A program made the position numbers and the translations under genes. DNA of 64,000 nt, from contig NZ_RKKE01000003.1 of assembly GCF_003797125.1 (NCBI RefSeq), positions 310,001 through 374,000 of the forward strand. The letters run 5' to 3'. This document shows, piece by piece, positions 1-9,947 of this stretch. This stretch comes from Shewanella frigidimarina (GTDB lineage Bacteria; Pseudomonadota; Gammaproteobacteria; Enterobacterales; Shewanellaceae). Numbering within the stretch: the first letter of the stretch is position 1; each line of letters opens with the position of its first letter. The notes beneath the pieces were generated by a model. It did no database searches and had not been told where the DNA came from. It worked only from the letters and a program-made list of their open reading frames with translations.

Positions 1-21
1 GCCAACAATAATACTTAACAC

Positions 22-41
22 TGTAATGGAGGTCCATTACA
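22..41. promoter_or_regulatory. 20-bp perfect palindrome upstream of the aminotransferase gene
   Basis: Two 9-bp arms, TGTAATGGA and TCCATTACA, flank a GG centre, giving a perfectly symmetric operator-like site about 165 bp before the aminotransferase start. The outer TGTAA/TTACA resembles a TyrR box (TGTAAA-N6-TTTACA) but the spacing is 2 bp longer, so the regulator is unknown. TyrR would be logical for an aromatic aminotransferase, but that is inference. Confidence 0.45.
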
Positions 42-102
42 TCAGATAATCTTACGATATGACAGTATTATTTGCTTGTTACGTTAACTTTCCAAATGAA
101 AA

Positions 103-129
103 AATCTCAATAAGATATTAATTGAGATT
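103..129. promoter_or_regulatory. Hairpin in the leader of the aminotransferase gene
   Basis: AATCTCAAT (103-111) and ATTGAGATT (121-129) form a 9-bp stem with a 9-nt loop. No U-tract follows, so a simple terminator is unlikely. It lies just before a short reading frame (140-190) that has its own GGGAG ribosome binding site, so it could belong to a structured 5' leader or to the end of an upstream transcript outside the window. Confidence 0.35.
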
Positions 130-205
130 GGGAGCAATTATGGCTTTAACTCTTAGTTTAAAGCGCGTTATGCTTAGTGCAAATAGCTAATATAAGGTTC
201 TATTC

Positions 206-1396
206 ATGTTCGATACCCTAAAAGCCTTACCAGCAGATCCTATTTTAGGCCTGCTAACTCAATACCGCGAAGACAGCCACGCAAATAAAGTTGACTTAGG
301 TGTGGGCGTTTATAAAGACCCTGTAGGTCATACGCCAATTTTAGATTGTGTTAAAGCCGCCGAAAAAATTCGTTTAGACACCGAAACAACCAAGGTGTAC
401 ATCGGCCCGACTGGCTCAGCGTCATTTAACCAACTTATGGGTGAATTAGCTTTTGGTGCTAGCCACAGTGCATTACTGGCTAACCGAGTTCGTACAGTGT
501 CAACCCCTGGCGGAACTGGCGCCCTGCGCGTGGCGGCAGACTTTATTAAACGTTGTAATCCTAATGCGGTGCTATGGGTAAGTGACCCAACATGGGCAAA
601 CCACACAGGGTTATTTGAAGCTGCAGGTATTACGGTTAAAACCTATCCGTATTATGACTATGACAGCAAAACACTTAAGTTTGACCAAATGCTGGCAACC
701 TTAAATACCATTGGTAAAGATGACGTAGTGCTTTTACATGCTTGTTGTCATAACCCAAGCGGTATGGATTTAACCACTGAGCAATGGGATGAAGTGGTTA
801 AGGTTACGGTGAAGCAAGGCTTTACACCATTAATTGATATGGCTTACCAAGGTTTTGGTGACGGCGTAGATGAAGATGCTTATGGCGTTCGTCAGATGGC
901 TGCAGCAGTTGAAAGCATGATTTTATGCAGCTCTTGCTCGAAAAACTTTGGTTTATACCGCGAACGTATTGGCGCTTGCTCAATTGTTGCTAAAGATAGC
1001 GCAACTGTTGATGTTGCCCAATCGGTATTGTTATATGTAGTGCGCTGCATTTATTCTATGCCGCCAGCACACGGTGCTGCGATTGTTGAGACCATTTTAG
1101 GTACCCCAGCCCTCAAACAACAATGGTTAGACGAGCTTAAAGTGATGCGTGACCGAATTAATGGTAACCGGGCAATGTTGGTCAATCAATTAACAGCCAA
1201 TGGTGTTGACCGTGACTTTAGTTTTATCGCCCGTCAAAAAGGGATGTTCTCATTTTTAGGTGTTAACCCAGAACAAGTGGCAATCCTTAAACAGCAATAC
1301 AGTGTGTACATGGTCGGCTCAAGCCGTATCAGTATTGCTGGTATTAGTGAAACTAATGTTGATTATTTAGCTAAATCAATTGCGGCAGTGCTATAA
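206..1396 (+). CDS. tyrB: Aromatic/aspartate aminotransferase (class I PLP)
   Basis: PLP-dependent class I aminotransferase of the AspC/TyrB family, moving the amino group between aspartate or aromatic amino acids and 2-oxoglutarate in the cytoplasm. The 396-residue length is typical. Visible family signatures are the N-terminal DPILGLL and the VDLGVGVY motif, the HxxCHNPSG substrate/cofactor segment, the SCSKNFGLYRERIG segment with the PLP lysine, and the C-terminal SSRISIAGI with the carboxylate-binding arginine. The start is ATG with AAGG about 9 nt upstream. It lies alone, with a strong hairpin after it and a palindrome plus a short leader frame before it. The choice between tyrB and aspC specificity cannot be made from sequence alone; the symbol is a best guess. 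Confidence 0.9.
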   Translation: MFDTLKALPADPILGLLTQYREDSHANKVDLGVGVYKDPVGHTPILDCVKAAEKIRLDTETTKVYIGPTGSASFNQLMGELAFGASHSALLANRVRTVSTPGGTGALRVAADFIKRCNPNAVLWVSDPTWANHTGLFEAAGITVKTYPYYDYDSKTLKFDQMLATLNTIGKDDVVLLHACCHNPSGMDLTTEQWDEVVKVTVKQGFTPLIDMAYQGFGDGVDEDAYGVRQMAAAVESMILCSSCSKNFGLYRERIGACSIVAKDSATVDVAQSVLLYVVRCIYSMPPAHGAAIVETILGTPALKQQWLDELKVMRDRINGNRAMLVNQLTANGVDRDFSFIARQKGMFSFLGVNPEQVAILKQQYSVYMVGSSRISIAGISETNVDYLAKSIAAVL

Positions 1397-1440
1397 CCGA
1401 TACCATTTTGATTTATGGGTAGCTGGTAATATTACGCTAT

Positions 1441-1469
1441 AAACAAGGTCGCTTAATGCGGCCTTGTTT
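1441..1469 (+). terminator. Hairpin terminator after the aminotransferase gene
   Basis: AAACAAGGTCGC and GCGGCCTTGTTT form a 12-bp stem with one G-U wobble and a TTAAT loop. The T-run after the stem is short. The rest of the gap to 1901 (about 430 bp) shows no gene or clear site. Confidence 0.7.
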
Positions 1470-1901
1470 ATGTTAAGTCTAAAAAATTGTCTACTTAGCC
1501 CCCCTCAAAATGACATAATAATCAGTTATCAAAAATAGCCGTTTGTTATTCCATCTTAACGCCCAAATACCACAATTCGAGTTAGGTGAACTTATCTGCC
1601 TTTGCAAATAACAGCGTTAAGTGCAGCCAAATCTAAGCGATGCAATTTATCGAATTGAGCCAATATTGCTAATGCATAATACTGTTATTTCTCGGGTATC
1701 TATTAAAGTAATCGCACTGTTAAATATATAGGTGATGGTTGTATACGAATTGAAGCCGCTTGTAGTTTTTAATTTACGCTCATCGGGATACAGCTCCCAT
1801 AGCATGAACATTATTAACATAATGGCTCTGTAGCTGTTTAAATTTTCATAAAAAGAGATAGCCTGACGCTGAAATTAATATATCAACAAAGTGAATTAGC
1901 C

Positions 1902-3263
1902 ATGCAAAATGAAGCCATAAGTGTACAAGAGGTCCCCGAGTCAATCGTTGTTTCAGCTACTGGCTGGACACGTCAGGATACCACCTGGATGTTGAGCTTG
2001 TTTGGCACCGCAGTTGGCGCTGGAATTTTATTTTTACCGATCAATGCCGGAATGGGAGGTTTTTGGCCATTAGTGTTAATGGCACTCATGATAGGCCCAA
2101 TGACCTATCTTGCTCACCGTGGATTATCTCGCTTCCTATGCTCATCTGCTATTCCTGGCAGTGACATCACTCAGGTAGTTGAAGAACATTTTGGTGCTGG
2201 AGCCGGTAAAGCGATTACTTGGCTGTATTTTTTAGCCATATATCCCATTGTATTAATCTATGGCGTTGGGATAACCAATACCGTCGACAGTTTCATTATT
2301 AATCAATTAGGCATGTTTACCGACGTCCCAAGAATGTTACTCGACGGTACGCCTGCACTGACAGAAGCTGGCGGGCAAATCATCGATAAAGTCAGTGGTA
2401 TTCCACGTTGGCTACTTTCGGGTATGTTAATTTTAGGCATGATGTCGGTGATGGTTGCGGGTGAAAAATTTATGCTCTCCGTGACGCGGTTATTAGTCTA
2501 TCCGCTCGTCGCAATCCTTGCTTTTATGTCCTTGTACCTTATACCAGACTGGAAGTTTGATGCGCTAATGGTTGTGCCTTCAACAACCAATTTTCTTGGT
2601 ACTGTTTGGTTAACCATTCCAGTGTTGGTATTTGCCTTTAACCATTCACCCGCTATCTCACAATTCTCGGTTTCTCTCAAAAAAGAACATGGCGCTAATG
2701 CTTCCCATAAAGCCGATGTCATCCTCCGCAATACAGCCATTATGTTAGTCGGATTTGTGATGTTGTTTGTGTTCTCCTGTGTTCTGTCACTAACACCGGC
2801 GCAGTTATTAGAAGCTAAAGCCGATAACTTACCGATATTGTCTTATCTAGCCAACGTGCATGAAAGTGGCTTTATCAGCTACTTTGCCCCTGTCATTGCT
2901 TTCATCGCCATTATTTCATCTTTCTTCGGTCACTACATGGGGGCAACAGAAGGTTTGAAAGGCATCATTATCAAGCAATTACCCGACAGCAGTAAGCCAG
3001 AAAATAGCAAAAAACTGGATAAATTTATCTTAGGATTTATGTTTATGACTACTTGGGGCGTGGCGGTTATGAACCCAAGTATTCTGGGTATGATTGAGGC
3101 GCTTGGTGGCCCGGTGATTGCGGCTATTTTATATCTCATGCCAATGTATGCGATATACAAAGTACCGGCACTGAAAGCCTACCGCGGTCGAGTTAGTAAC
3201 ATATTCGTCGTCATTACCGGTTTATTATCTATGACAGCCATTCTATTCGGCTTACTGAGTTAA
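1902..3263 (+). CDS. HAAAP-family serine/threonine-type amino acid permease
   Basis: Inner-membrane amino acid:cation symporter of the hydroxy/aromatic amino acid permease family, STP branch (SdaC, TdcC, YhaO relatives). At 453 residues it has the usual length and about 11 hydrophobic helices. The family motif lies in helix 1 ([19 protein letters not shown], near residues 36-54), and SPAISQF follows in the middle of the protein. The ribosome binding site is weak, but the ATG at 1902 gives a normal N terminus. The gene stands alone, bounded by hairpins. The exact substrate (serine, threonine or an aromatic amino acid) cannot be read from the sequence; the aminotransferase gene upstream makes an amino acid catabolic role reasonable. 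Confidence 0.88.
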   Translation: MQNEAISVQEVPESIVVSATGWTRQDTTWMLSLFGTAVGAGILFLPINAGMGGFWPLVLMALMIGPMTYLAHRGLSRFLCSSAIPGSDITQVVEEHFGAGAGKAITWLYFLAIYPIVLIYGVGITNTVDSFIINQLGMFTDVPRMLLDGTPALTEAGGQIIDKVSGIPRWLLSGMLILGMMSVMVAGEKFMLSVTRLLVYPLVAILAFMSLYLIPDWKFDALMVVPSTTNFLGTVWLTIPVLVFAFNHSPAISQFSVSLKKEHGANASHKADVILRNTAIMLVGFVMLFVFSCVLSLTPAQLLEAKADNLPILSYLANVHESGFISYFAPVIAFIAIISSFFGHYMGATEGLKGIIIKQLPDSSKPENSKKLDKFILGFMFMTTWGVAVMNPSILGMIEALGGPVIAAILYLMPMYAIYKVPALKAYRGRVSNIFVVITGLLSMTAILFGLLS

Positions 3264-3271
3264 ATAAGATA

Positions 3272-3299
3272 ATTCGAGCGGGCTCACACCCGCTCGAAT
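3272..3299 (+). terminator. Hairpin terminator after the permease gene
   Basis: A perfect 11-bp stem, ATTCGAGCGGG and CCCGCTCGAAT, encloses CTCACA directly after the stop codon. There is no real T-tract, so it may act as a transcript-protecting hairpin. Confidence 0.65.
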
Positions 3300-3476
3300 G
3301 ATTCATTGAGGCAGAGTTTTGCATAAAGAACTCACTCAAAATGTAGTGTTATGCTTCAACTTCTACAGTTATACATTTATCAAAAAACAAAAACTAGAAG
3401 TAGCTCAAAACCTTACTAGTATTATCTTGTTACTATTGAAGCTATATCACCTCCTTCCTTTGAGTTAATTCAGTTA

Positions 3477-4556
3477 ATGTCTTTTTACCAATCCCCAAAA
3501 AAAATGTCTGCATTTGATGCTAAGTTTGAAGCACAAAAAATAGCCTTCGCACCGGTAAGCTTTCAAGTCGCTCGTTGCTTAAGTCAATTTGGCATACTCA
3601 CAAAGATTGATGGCGCCGGAGACGAAGGTATTAGCTTAATTCAACTGATTCAACATGTTGAATTGTCTGAATATGCCATTCACGTATTGCTCGATATGGG
3701 ATTAAGTATGGGCATTTTTTGGTGTAAAGATGATCGTTATCGACTCGATAAAACGGGTTATTTCTTACTCCATGATGATATGGCCGCAAAAAATCTAAAC
3801 TTCATCCATGATGTTTGCTATCAAGGCTTGTTTGACCTTGACGATTCACTTAAGCAAGGCAAAGCAATAGGACTTAAACACTTTGGCGATTGGGACACAA
3901 TTTACCCTGGGCTAAGTCAGCTACCTGAACAAACTAAAAAAAGCTGGTTTGAGTTCGATCATTACTATTCAGATCATGCCTTTGACAGTTTATTACCTTT
4001 GATTTTCAAGTCAGATCCCGCTCATATTATTGATGTAGGCGGTAATACCGGTAAATGGGCATTTGCCTGCACCCGCTATAATAAAAACGTCAACGTCACC
4101 ATTATGGATTTACCCGGTCAACTTGCTGTGGCAATGAAAAATGCCCAAGCATGTTTGGTTGCGGACCGAGTTCATCCGTTTGAAACAGATTTACTTGATA
4201 ACAACAAGCCTTTTTACCAAGGAGGTGATTTGTATTGGATGAGTCAATTTTTAGATTGTTTTTCTAAACAACAAATCATCACTATTCTCCAGCGCACAGT
4301 GGCTGCAATGAAACCTGACAGTGAACTGTGTATTTTAGAGACGTATTGGGACCGACAGCCTCACGAAGCTGGTGCCTATTGCGTTAACGCAACCTCTTTG
4401 TATTTTACCGCGATTGCCAATGGCAATAGCAGGATGTATCACAGTAAAGATATGCTTAAAATGATCAATGAGGCAGGCTTGTATGTTGATGAAGACATCG
4501 ACAACATTGGCCTAGGCCATACTTTACTCCGCTGTAAATTAAAGCCGATGAATTAA
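3477..4556 (+). CDS. Family-2 methyltransferase (atypical, catalytic His replaced)
   Basis: SAM-dependent methyltransferase with the architecture of the plant-type O-methyltransferase family (Methyltransf_2). It has an N-terminal winged-helix-like dimerisation region (about residues 15-110) and a Rossmann domain with SAM motif I IIDVGGNTGKWAFA near residues 183-196. The family normally carries a catalytic His in an LHDW motif before a conserved helix. Here the aligned segment is WMSQFLDCFS, so the His position is Gln257. It may therefore methylate something other than a phenol, or rely on another base. It is convergent with serC with a shared terminator. The chosen ATG lacks a strong Shine-Dalgarno; M10 is another possible start. 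Substrate unknown. Confidence 0.75.
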   Translation: MSFYQSPKKMSAFDAKFEAQKIAFAPVSFQVARCLSQFGILTKIDGAGDEGISLIQLIQHVELSEYAIHVLLDMGLSMGIFWCKDDRYRLDKTGYFLLHDDMAAKNLNFIHDVCYQGLFDLDDSLKQGKAIGLKHFGDWDTIYPGLSQLPEQTKKSWFEFDHYYSDHAFDSLLPLIFKSDPAHIIDVGGNTGKWAFACTRYNKNVNVTIMDLPGQLAVAMKNAQACLVADRVHPFETDLLDNNKPFYQGGDLYWMSQFLDCFSKQQIITILQRTVAAMKPDSELCILETYWDRQPHEAGAYCVNATSLYFTAIANGNSRMYHSKDMLKMINEAGLYVDEDIDNIGLGHTLLRCKLKPMN

Positions 4557-4642
4557 CAGAACGGCAATTCCGCAATAACCAGTGGCATGAGATGTGCGTT
4601 CAGTAATATAGCGATGAAATACACATTTATTGATGACATAAA

Positions 4643-4670
4643 AAAGCGAATGCTGCTCGGCATTCGCTTT
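4643..4670. terminator. Bidirectional terminator between methyltransferase gene and serC
   Basis: AAAGCGAATGC and GCATTCGCTTT form an 11-bp stem with a 6-nt loop. GTTTTTATT follows on the plus strand and a T-rich tail on the minus strand, so it can serve both convergent genes. Confidence 0.85.
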
Positions 4671-4715
4671 GTTTTTATTAAGCCGATCTTACGTTAAATA
4701 AATAAGCTTTTTAAA

Positions 4716-5807
4716 TTAACTGTGGTTTACGGCAAAGTTATTCATAAAGTCTACTAACACTTGTACACCCGCAAGTGGCATGGCGTTATAAATACTGGCA
4801 CGCATTCCACCGACAATACGATGACCTTTTAACGCGACTAAACCCGCCTGCTCTGCTTGTGCTAAAAACTCACTGTCTAGGGCGTCATTCACTAGTTGAA
4901 AGGTGACATTCATGCGTGAGCGGTTATGAGGAGCCACACCGTTTTTATAAAACGGATTACTGTCGATACAATCATACAGTAACGCAGCTTTTTGTTGGTT
5001 CACTTCAGCCATCGCACTTACCCCCCCCTTTGCGGCTAACCATGCAAACACTTCCGAGGCTAGATACCAAGCAAACGTTGGCGGTGTATTAAACATAGAG
5101 CCATGCTCAACGGCAACGCGATAATCCATTACTGATGATTGCGGCAGACTTGGTAGTTTAAGCATATCGTCACGCACAATGACAATCGACAAGCCTGACG
5201 GGCCAATGTTCTTTTGTGCGCCAGCATAAATAAGACCGTATTTGCTGACATCAATTTCGTGCGACATGATGGTCGATGATAAATCAGCAACAATTGGCCA
5301 TGGGCTGTCTAGCTCTTCAAAAATCTCGATGCCATCTACGGTTTCATTTGAACAGTAATGCACATAACGATAATCTTTATCGATTGCCGTTAAGTCTGGT
5401 AATTTAACTTGATAAAGCCCATTGATCTGCTCAACAATATTGATACTGTCAATATTGTGCTCGCTTACCAATTTCTTCGCTTCAGTTACTGCAGCCGATG
5501 ACCACTGACCACTGACCAAATAAAGTGCCTGACCATTATCGCCAAGAAAGTTATTCACCACGTTAGAAAATTGAGCCCGGCCACCACCGTGCATAAATAA
5601 CACGTGGTAATTAGCAGGAATGTTCATCAACTTGCGTAATGTCACCTCTGCTTGATCGGTCAACGCAATAAACTCTTTACTGCGATGACTGATTTCCATC
5701 ACGGAGACGCCTAGGCCATTCCAATCAATTAATTCCTGTTGTGCTTTTTGCATTACAGCTTGAGGTAACATGGCAGGTCCAGCACAGAAATTATAAATCG
5801 CGCTCAC
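4716..5807 (-). CDS. serC: Phosphoserine aminotransferase
   Basis: Converts 3-phosphohydroxypyruvate to phosphoserine (serine synthesis) and acts in pyridoxal phosphate synthesis; PLP enzyme in the cytoplasm. The family start [11 protein letters not shown], the [14 protein letters not shown] motif, [10 protein letters not shown] with the PLP lysine, and the C-terminal [17 protein letters not shown] are all present. I place the start at GTG 5807 (363 residues) rather than the in-frame TTG at 5825, because AAAGGAG lies between them, 6 nt before the GTG, and the shorter protein matches the family N terminus. It follows gyrA on the same strand, but a terminator lies between them, so it is probably transcribed separately. 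Confidence 0.95.
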   Translation of the reverse strand: MSAIYNFCAGPAMLPQAVMQKAQQELIDWNGLGVSVMEISHRSKEFIALTDQAEVTLRKLMNIPANYHVLFMHGGGRAQFSNVVNNFLGDNGQALYLVSGQWSSAAVTEAKKLVSEHNIDSINIVEQINGLYQVKLPDLTAIDKDYRYVHYCSNETVDGIEIFEELDSPWPIVADLSSTIMSHEIDVSKYGLIYAGAQKNIGPSGLSIVIVRDDMLKLPSLPQSSVMDYRVAVEHGSMFNTPPTFAWYLASEVFAWLAAKGGVSAMAEVNQQKAALLYDCIDSNPFYKNGVAPHNRSRMNVTFQLVNDALDSEFLAQAEQAGLVALKGHRIVGGMRASIYNAMPLAGVQVLVDFMNNFAVNHS

Positions 5808-5931
5808 AGACAACTCCTTTGACAAATAATCAATATAGACAATAACAATTTAACCGTAATAGTAAGTATTTTACGGGTTGATGAATAGGCCTTTATTTAC
5901 CTATTTTGATGAAATTTATTCCGTAAAATAA

Positions 5932-5956
5932 AACGGGCGCCATTAAGGCGCCCGTT
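5932..5956 (-). terminator. Terminator of gyrA
   Basis: AACGGGCGCC, ATTAA, GGCGCCCGTT: a GC-rich 10-bp stem followed on the minus strand by TTTATTTTA. Confidence 0.85.
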
Positions 5957-5984
5957 CGAGGATATCGACAACAAAAGTAATCTA

Positions 5985-8714
5985 CTACTCTTGTTCGTCA
6001 TCTCCGGTTTTGGCTTCATCTGGATCTGTTGCTTCAACATCGTCAGTTGACTCAGCATCTGTCACTTCAGCATCGATAATATCGCTTACTGGAATAACAT
6101 TGCCTTCTTCGTCTAACAGCTCTTCAGTTTGAATTTCTTCAATACGCTGCAAACCAACGACTTTCTCGTCTTCTGCGGTACGGATGATAGTCACACCTTG
6201 AGTGTTACGACCAATAATGGATACGCCTTCAGCAGGAGTACGCACTAAGGTGCCTTTATTACTGATCAACATGATTTCGTCAAAAGTACCCACTTGAACA
6301 GCACCGACTACTTCACCGTTACGTTCACTGACTTTAATCGACACAACGCCTTTAGTACCGCGGCTCTTCGCTGGGTATTCACTTAGCTCTGTACGTTTAC
6401 CGTAACCATTTTCAGTTACGGTTAAAATAGCACCGTCACCTTTAGGCACAATTAACGACACCACTTTTTGGCCCGCATCAAGCTTAATACCACGAACACC
6501 GGTAGCAGTACGACCCATAGGGCGCAGTGCAATGATTTCTTCGCCAGTTTCAGCATCTATCTTCACTTCACCGGTTTCAGAATCACGCGCTTTCTCATTG
6601 AAGCGAACCACTTTACCTTCGTTAGAGAACAACATAATGTCGTCACTACCTTCAGTAATATCAACGCCAATTAATTGGTCGCCGTCTTTTAGGTTCACAG
6701 CAATAATGCCGTTTGCACGAGGGTTACTATATGCTGTTAATGCTGTTTTCTTCACGGTACCGTGTGCTGTTGCCATGATGATATATTTATCATCTGCATA
6801 CTCACGTACCGGTAGAATGGCAGTAATGTGCTCACCGTCAGATAGTGGTAATAAGTTAACAATTGGACGACCACGGGCAGTACGACTTGCCAATGGTAAT
6901 TGATACACTTTTAGCCAGTACATCTTACCAAAGTCAGAGAAACACAAGATGGTGTCATGGGTGTTTGCCACCAATAACTTTTCTACAAAGTCTTCATCTT
7001 TTACTTTAGTTGCGGCTTTACCTTTACCACCACGACGCTGCGCTTGGTAATCAGACAGTACTTGGTATTTCGCATAACCTAAGTGAGACAAGGTCACTAC
7101 AACGTCTTCTTCATTGATTAAGTCTTCAAGACTCATATCAATTTCGTTAGCGTTAATAATAGTGCGACGTTCATCACCGTATTGCTCAAGTATTTCTTCA
7201 AGTTCTTCTTTAATCACTTCCATCAAACGAGATGGAGTACGAAGAATGAATAACAAACCTGCAATCAGAACTAAAAGCTCTTCATATTCAGCTAAAATCT
7301 TGTCATGTTCTAGACCGGTTAAACGGTGCAGACGTAATTCCAAAATCGCTTGTGCTTGTTGCTCAGTTAAATAGTACTGACCGTCACGGATACCGAACTC
7401 AGGCTCTAACCATTCAGGGCGTGCAGCGTCATCACCAGCTTTTTCAAGCATGCCTTGTACATGACCTAATTCCCAACCTTGTGCAACCAATTTTGCTTTG
7501 GCTTCAGCAGGTGTAGGAGAGGCTTTAATAAGCGCAATAATCGGGTCGATGTTAGCCAATGCAATGGCAAGTGCTTCAAGAACATGAGCACGTTCGCGGG
7601 CTTTACGCAGTTCAAATACAGTACGGCGCGTGACCACTTCACGACGGTGAAGAATAAAACACTCAAGCATTTCTTTAAGGTTAAACAATTTAGGCTGACC
7701 GTTAGTCAATGCCACCATGTTGATACCAAAAGAACACTGCATTTGTGTTTGAGAATATAAGTTGTTTAGTACAACCTCACCCACTTCACCACGTTTGATT
7801 TCAATAACAATACGCATACCGTCTTTATCAGACTCATCGCGTAGGCCACTGATACCTTCTAATTTTTTATCTTTAACAAGCTCGGCAATTTTTTCAATCA
7901 AACGGGCTTTGTTAACTTGATATGGAATTTCATGAACAATAATACGTTCACGACCATTCTCTTCAGTTTCAATTTCCGCTTTAGAGCGCATGATAGCGCG
8001 TCCACGGCCAGTGTTATAAGCATCGATAATGCCTTTGCGACCGTTTATTGAAGCTGCCGTTGGAAAATCTGGACCTGGAATGTATTCCATTAACTGTTCA
8101 ATCGATAAACTTGGATCTTCGATTAACGCCAAACAGCCTTTCACTACTTCTGTTAAGTTGTGAGGTGGAATGTTAGTGGCCATACCAACCGCAATACCAG
8201 ATGAACCATTGATTAATAAGTTCGGTACACGTGTTGGTAACACCGCAGGGATCATTTCGGTGCCATCGTAGTTAGGCACAAAATCCACAGTTTCTTTTTC
8301 AAGGTCGGCTAATAATGAATGCGCCAACTTTTGCATGCGGATTTCGGTATAACGCATCGCCGCTGCCGAGTCACCGTCGACCGAACCAAAGTTTCCTTGT
8401 CCGTCAATCAATGTGTAGCGTAGCGAGAACGGTTGCGCCATACGTACAATTGTATCGTATACAGCTGTATCACCGTGTGGGTGATATTTACCAATTACGT
8501 CACCAACGACACGAGCGGATTTCTTATATGGTTTGTTCCAATCGTTTTTTAATTCGCTCATTGCGAACAATACTCGACGGTGAACTGGTTTTAAACCGTC
8601 ACGGACGTCAGGTAAAGCACGACCTACAATTACACTCATTGCGTAATCAAGGTAAGAATTCTTAAGTTCGTCTTCGATGTTAATTGGCGAAATAGATGAT
8701 GCCAGATCAGTCAT
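5985..8714 (-). CDS. gyrA: DNA gyrase subunit A
   Basis: The breakage-reunion subunit of type IIA topoisomerase gyrase, which introduces negative supercoils with GyrB. The N-terminal domain aligns with E. coli GyrA without gaps through the active-site tyrosine (Y122 in [10 protein letters not shown]). The quinolone-resistance region reads [10 protein letters not shown], with Thr at position 83 and Asp at 87. The GyrA box [10 protein letters not shown] opens the C-terminal DNA-wrapping domain. That domain carries an extra acidic segment of roughly 20 residues ([15 protein letters not shown]) before [12 protein letters not shown] that E. coli lacks, and the protein ends in an acidic tail. Length is 909 residues. 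It is divergent from ubiG, a conserved gamma-proteobacterial arrangement. The ATG is preceded by AGGGGA. Confidence 0.98.
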   Translation of the reverse strand: MTDLASSISPINIEDELKNSYLDYAMSVIVGRALPDVRDGLKPVHRRVLFAMSELKNDWNKPYKKSARVVGDVIGKYHPHGDTAVYDTIVRMAQPFSLRYTLIDGQGNFGSVDGDSAAAMRYTEIRMQKLAHSLLADLEKETVDFVPNYDGTEMIPAVLPTRVPNLLINGSSGIAVGMATNIPPHNLTEVVKGCLALIEDPSLSIEQLMEYIPGPDFPTAASINGRKGIIDAYNTGRGRAIMRSKAEIETEENGRERIIVHEIPYQVNKARLIEKIAELVKDKKLEGISGLRDESDKDGMRIVIEIKRGEVGEVVLNNLYSQTQMQCSFGINMVALTNGQPKLFNLKEMLECFILHRREVVTRRTVFELRKARERAHVLEALAIALANIDPIIALIKASPTPAEAKAKLVAQGWELGHVQGMLEKAGDDAARPEWLEPEFGIRDGQYYLTEQQAQAILELRLHRLTGLEHDKILAEYEELLVLIAGLLFILRTPSRLMEVIKEELEEILEQYGDERRTIINANEIDMSLEDLINEEDVVVTLSHLGYAKYQVLSDYQAQRRGGKGKAATKVKDEDFVEKLLVANTHDTILCFSDFGKMYWLKVYQLPLASRTARGRPIVNLLPLSDGEHITAILPVREYADDKYIIMATAHGTVKKTALTAYSNPRANGIIAVNLKDGDQLIGVDITEGSDDIMLFSNEGKVVRFNEKARDSETGEVKIDAETGEEIIALRPMGRTATGVRGIKLDAGQKVVSLIVPKGDGAILTVTENGYGKRTELSEYPAKSRGTKGVVSIKVSERNGEVVGAVQVGTFDEIMLISNKGTLVRTPAEGVSIIGRNTQGVTIIRTAEDEKVVGLQRIEEIQTEELLDEEGNVIPVSDIIDAEVTDAESTDDVEATDPDEAKTGDDEQE

Positions 8715-9101
8715 AAACTGCGCGTTCCCCTAAAGTGAGCTGACAATAAAACTTCCATATTATTATCTAGCTTAAAAACGTGATTTGGCATTCTAACACA
8801 GATATTTAATGTCGCCAGAGCAAAGACCAGCCAAATGCTCTATCACTCTTAAAAATTATAAAAAAGCTAATATTTTCAGCTAATTTAGTTTATTCATTGG
8901 CTAATATATGACTAAATTTAAGCAACAATAACCGTTAACTTGCTGATGCTTTAAGCAGTTGATAGCACAAAATGACAATTCACCTCGCTTAAATGGATGT
9001 TTTATGAGCAAGCGTGAACCGCAAAAGCCATTGTTGACTACTATTCGCAAAGGTTATCGCTATAATAGCGACCATACTTTATTACACACTTAGGTTAAGT
9101 T

Positions 9102-9824
9102 ATGTCACACGCTGAACAATCGACACCCAATGTTGATCCGCTAGAGATCGCAAAATTTGAAGCCATGGCGCAAACTTGGTGGGATCTCAATGGCGAGTTC
9201 AAGCCATTACATTTACTTAATCCACTGCGCTTAAACTACATCGACCAAACCGCTAATGGTATTTTTGACAAGAAAGTACTTGATGTTGGCTGTGGTGGCG
9301 GCATTTTGTCAGAAAGTATGGCGCGCCTAGGTGCTAACGTTGACGGTATTGATATGGGCAACGAACCTCTTGAAGTGGCAAAACTACATGCCTTAGAGTC
9401 TGGTGTTACGGTTAATTACCTCAAAACAACAGCCGAAGCACATCGTGATAATCACCGAGAATATTATGATGTGGTTACTTGCATGGAAATGCTCGAACAT
9501 GTACCCGATCCACAATCGGTGATTCAAGCCTGTTGTGACATGGTTAAACCTAACGGTTTTGTGTTTTTCTCAACCATAAACCGTAATATGATGTCGTATT
9601 TACAGACGATTATCGGCGCAGAGTATTTATTAAAAATGCTGCCAGTTGGCACTCACGATCACAGCAAATTTATTCGCCCATCGGAACTGATGGCATTGGT
9701 CGATAACACCGACTTATTGTGTAAAGATGCGCTGGGAATTACCTACAATCCATTGTCAGGTGTGTTTATGTACACTAAAAGTGTCGATGTAAACTATATG
9801 ATAGCCACTCAAAAAATTGATTGA
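9102..9824 (+). CDS. ubiG: Ubiquinone biosynthesis O-methyltransferase
   Basis: SAM-dependent enzyme performing both O-methylation steps of ubiquinone synthesis. Visible marks are the N-terminal [26 protein letters not shown] region, SAM motif [14 protein letters not shown] near residues 60-72, and EMLEHVPDP downstream. The 240-residue length matches the family. It is divergent from gyrA. A TATAAT hexamer sits at 9061-9066 but no well-spaced -35 is evident. The 387-bp gyrA-ubiG gap otherwise shows nothing firm; a 29-codon frame at 9004-9093 lacks a good ribosome binding site. It is probably co-transcribed with the phosphatase gene about 120 bp downstream. Confidence 0.97.
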   Translation: MSHAEQSTPNVDPLEIAKFEAMAQTWWDLNGEFKPLHLLNPLRLNYIDQTANGIFDKKVLDVGCGGGILSESMARLGANVDGIDMGNEPLEVAKLHALESGVTVNYLKTTAEAHRDNHREYYDVVTCMEMLEHVPDPQSVIQACCDMVKPNGFVFFSTINRNMMSYLQTIIGAEYLLKMLPVGTHDHSKFIRPSELMALVDNTDLLCKDALGITYNPLSGVFMYTKSVDVNYMIATQKID

Positions 9825-9947
9825 TCATCCAGGTGATTCTTTTCAACATTTCAACGTGAATGCAGCACAATAGCGTTATGTTGTACTAATAACGCTATAA
9901 AGGGCTTGCACTGTCTATTGTTATTTTATCTCGTTAGGAGCTAGCCC

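Noticed and set aside
1470..1901. A leader or small gene before the permease
   Set aside because: No frame with a ribosome binding site and no stable repeat could be supported.
6532..6903. Open frame antisense to gyrA
   Set aside because: Shadow of the strongly conserved gyrA coding frame, as are other antisense frames in gyrA, nrdA and the glg genes.
5985..8714. GyrA Thr83 as a resistance mutation
   Set aside because: Thr is the natural residue in several genera, including P. aeruginosa, so it cannot be called a selected mutation from one sequence.
9061..9066. Complete ubiG promoter
   Set aside because: TATAAT is perfect, but no acceptable -35 lies 16-18 bp upstream; TTGACT is 21 bp away.
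9004..9093. 29-codon frame in the gyrA-ubiG gap (MSKREPQKPLL...)
   Set aside because: No good ribosome binding site, and it overlaps the likely -10 of ubiG.
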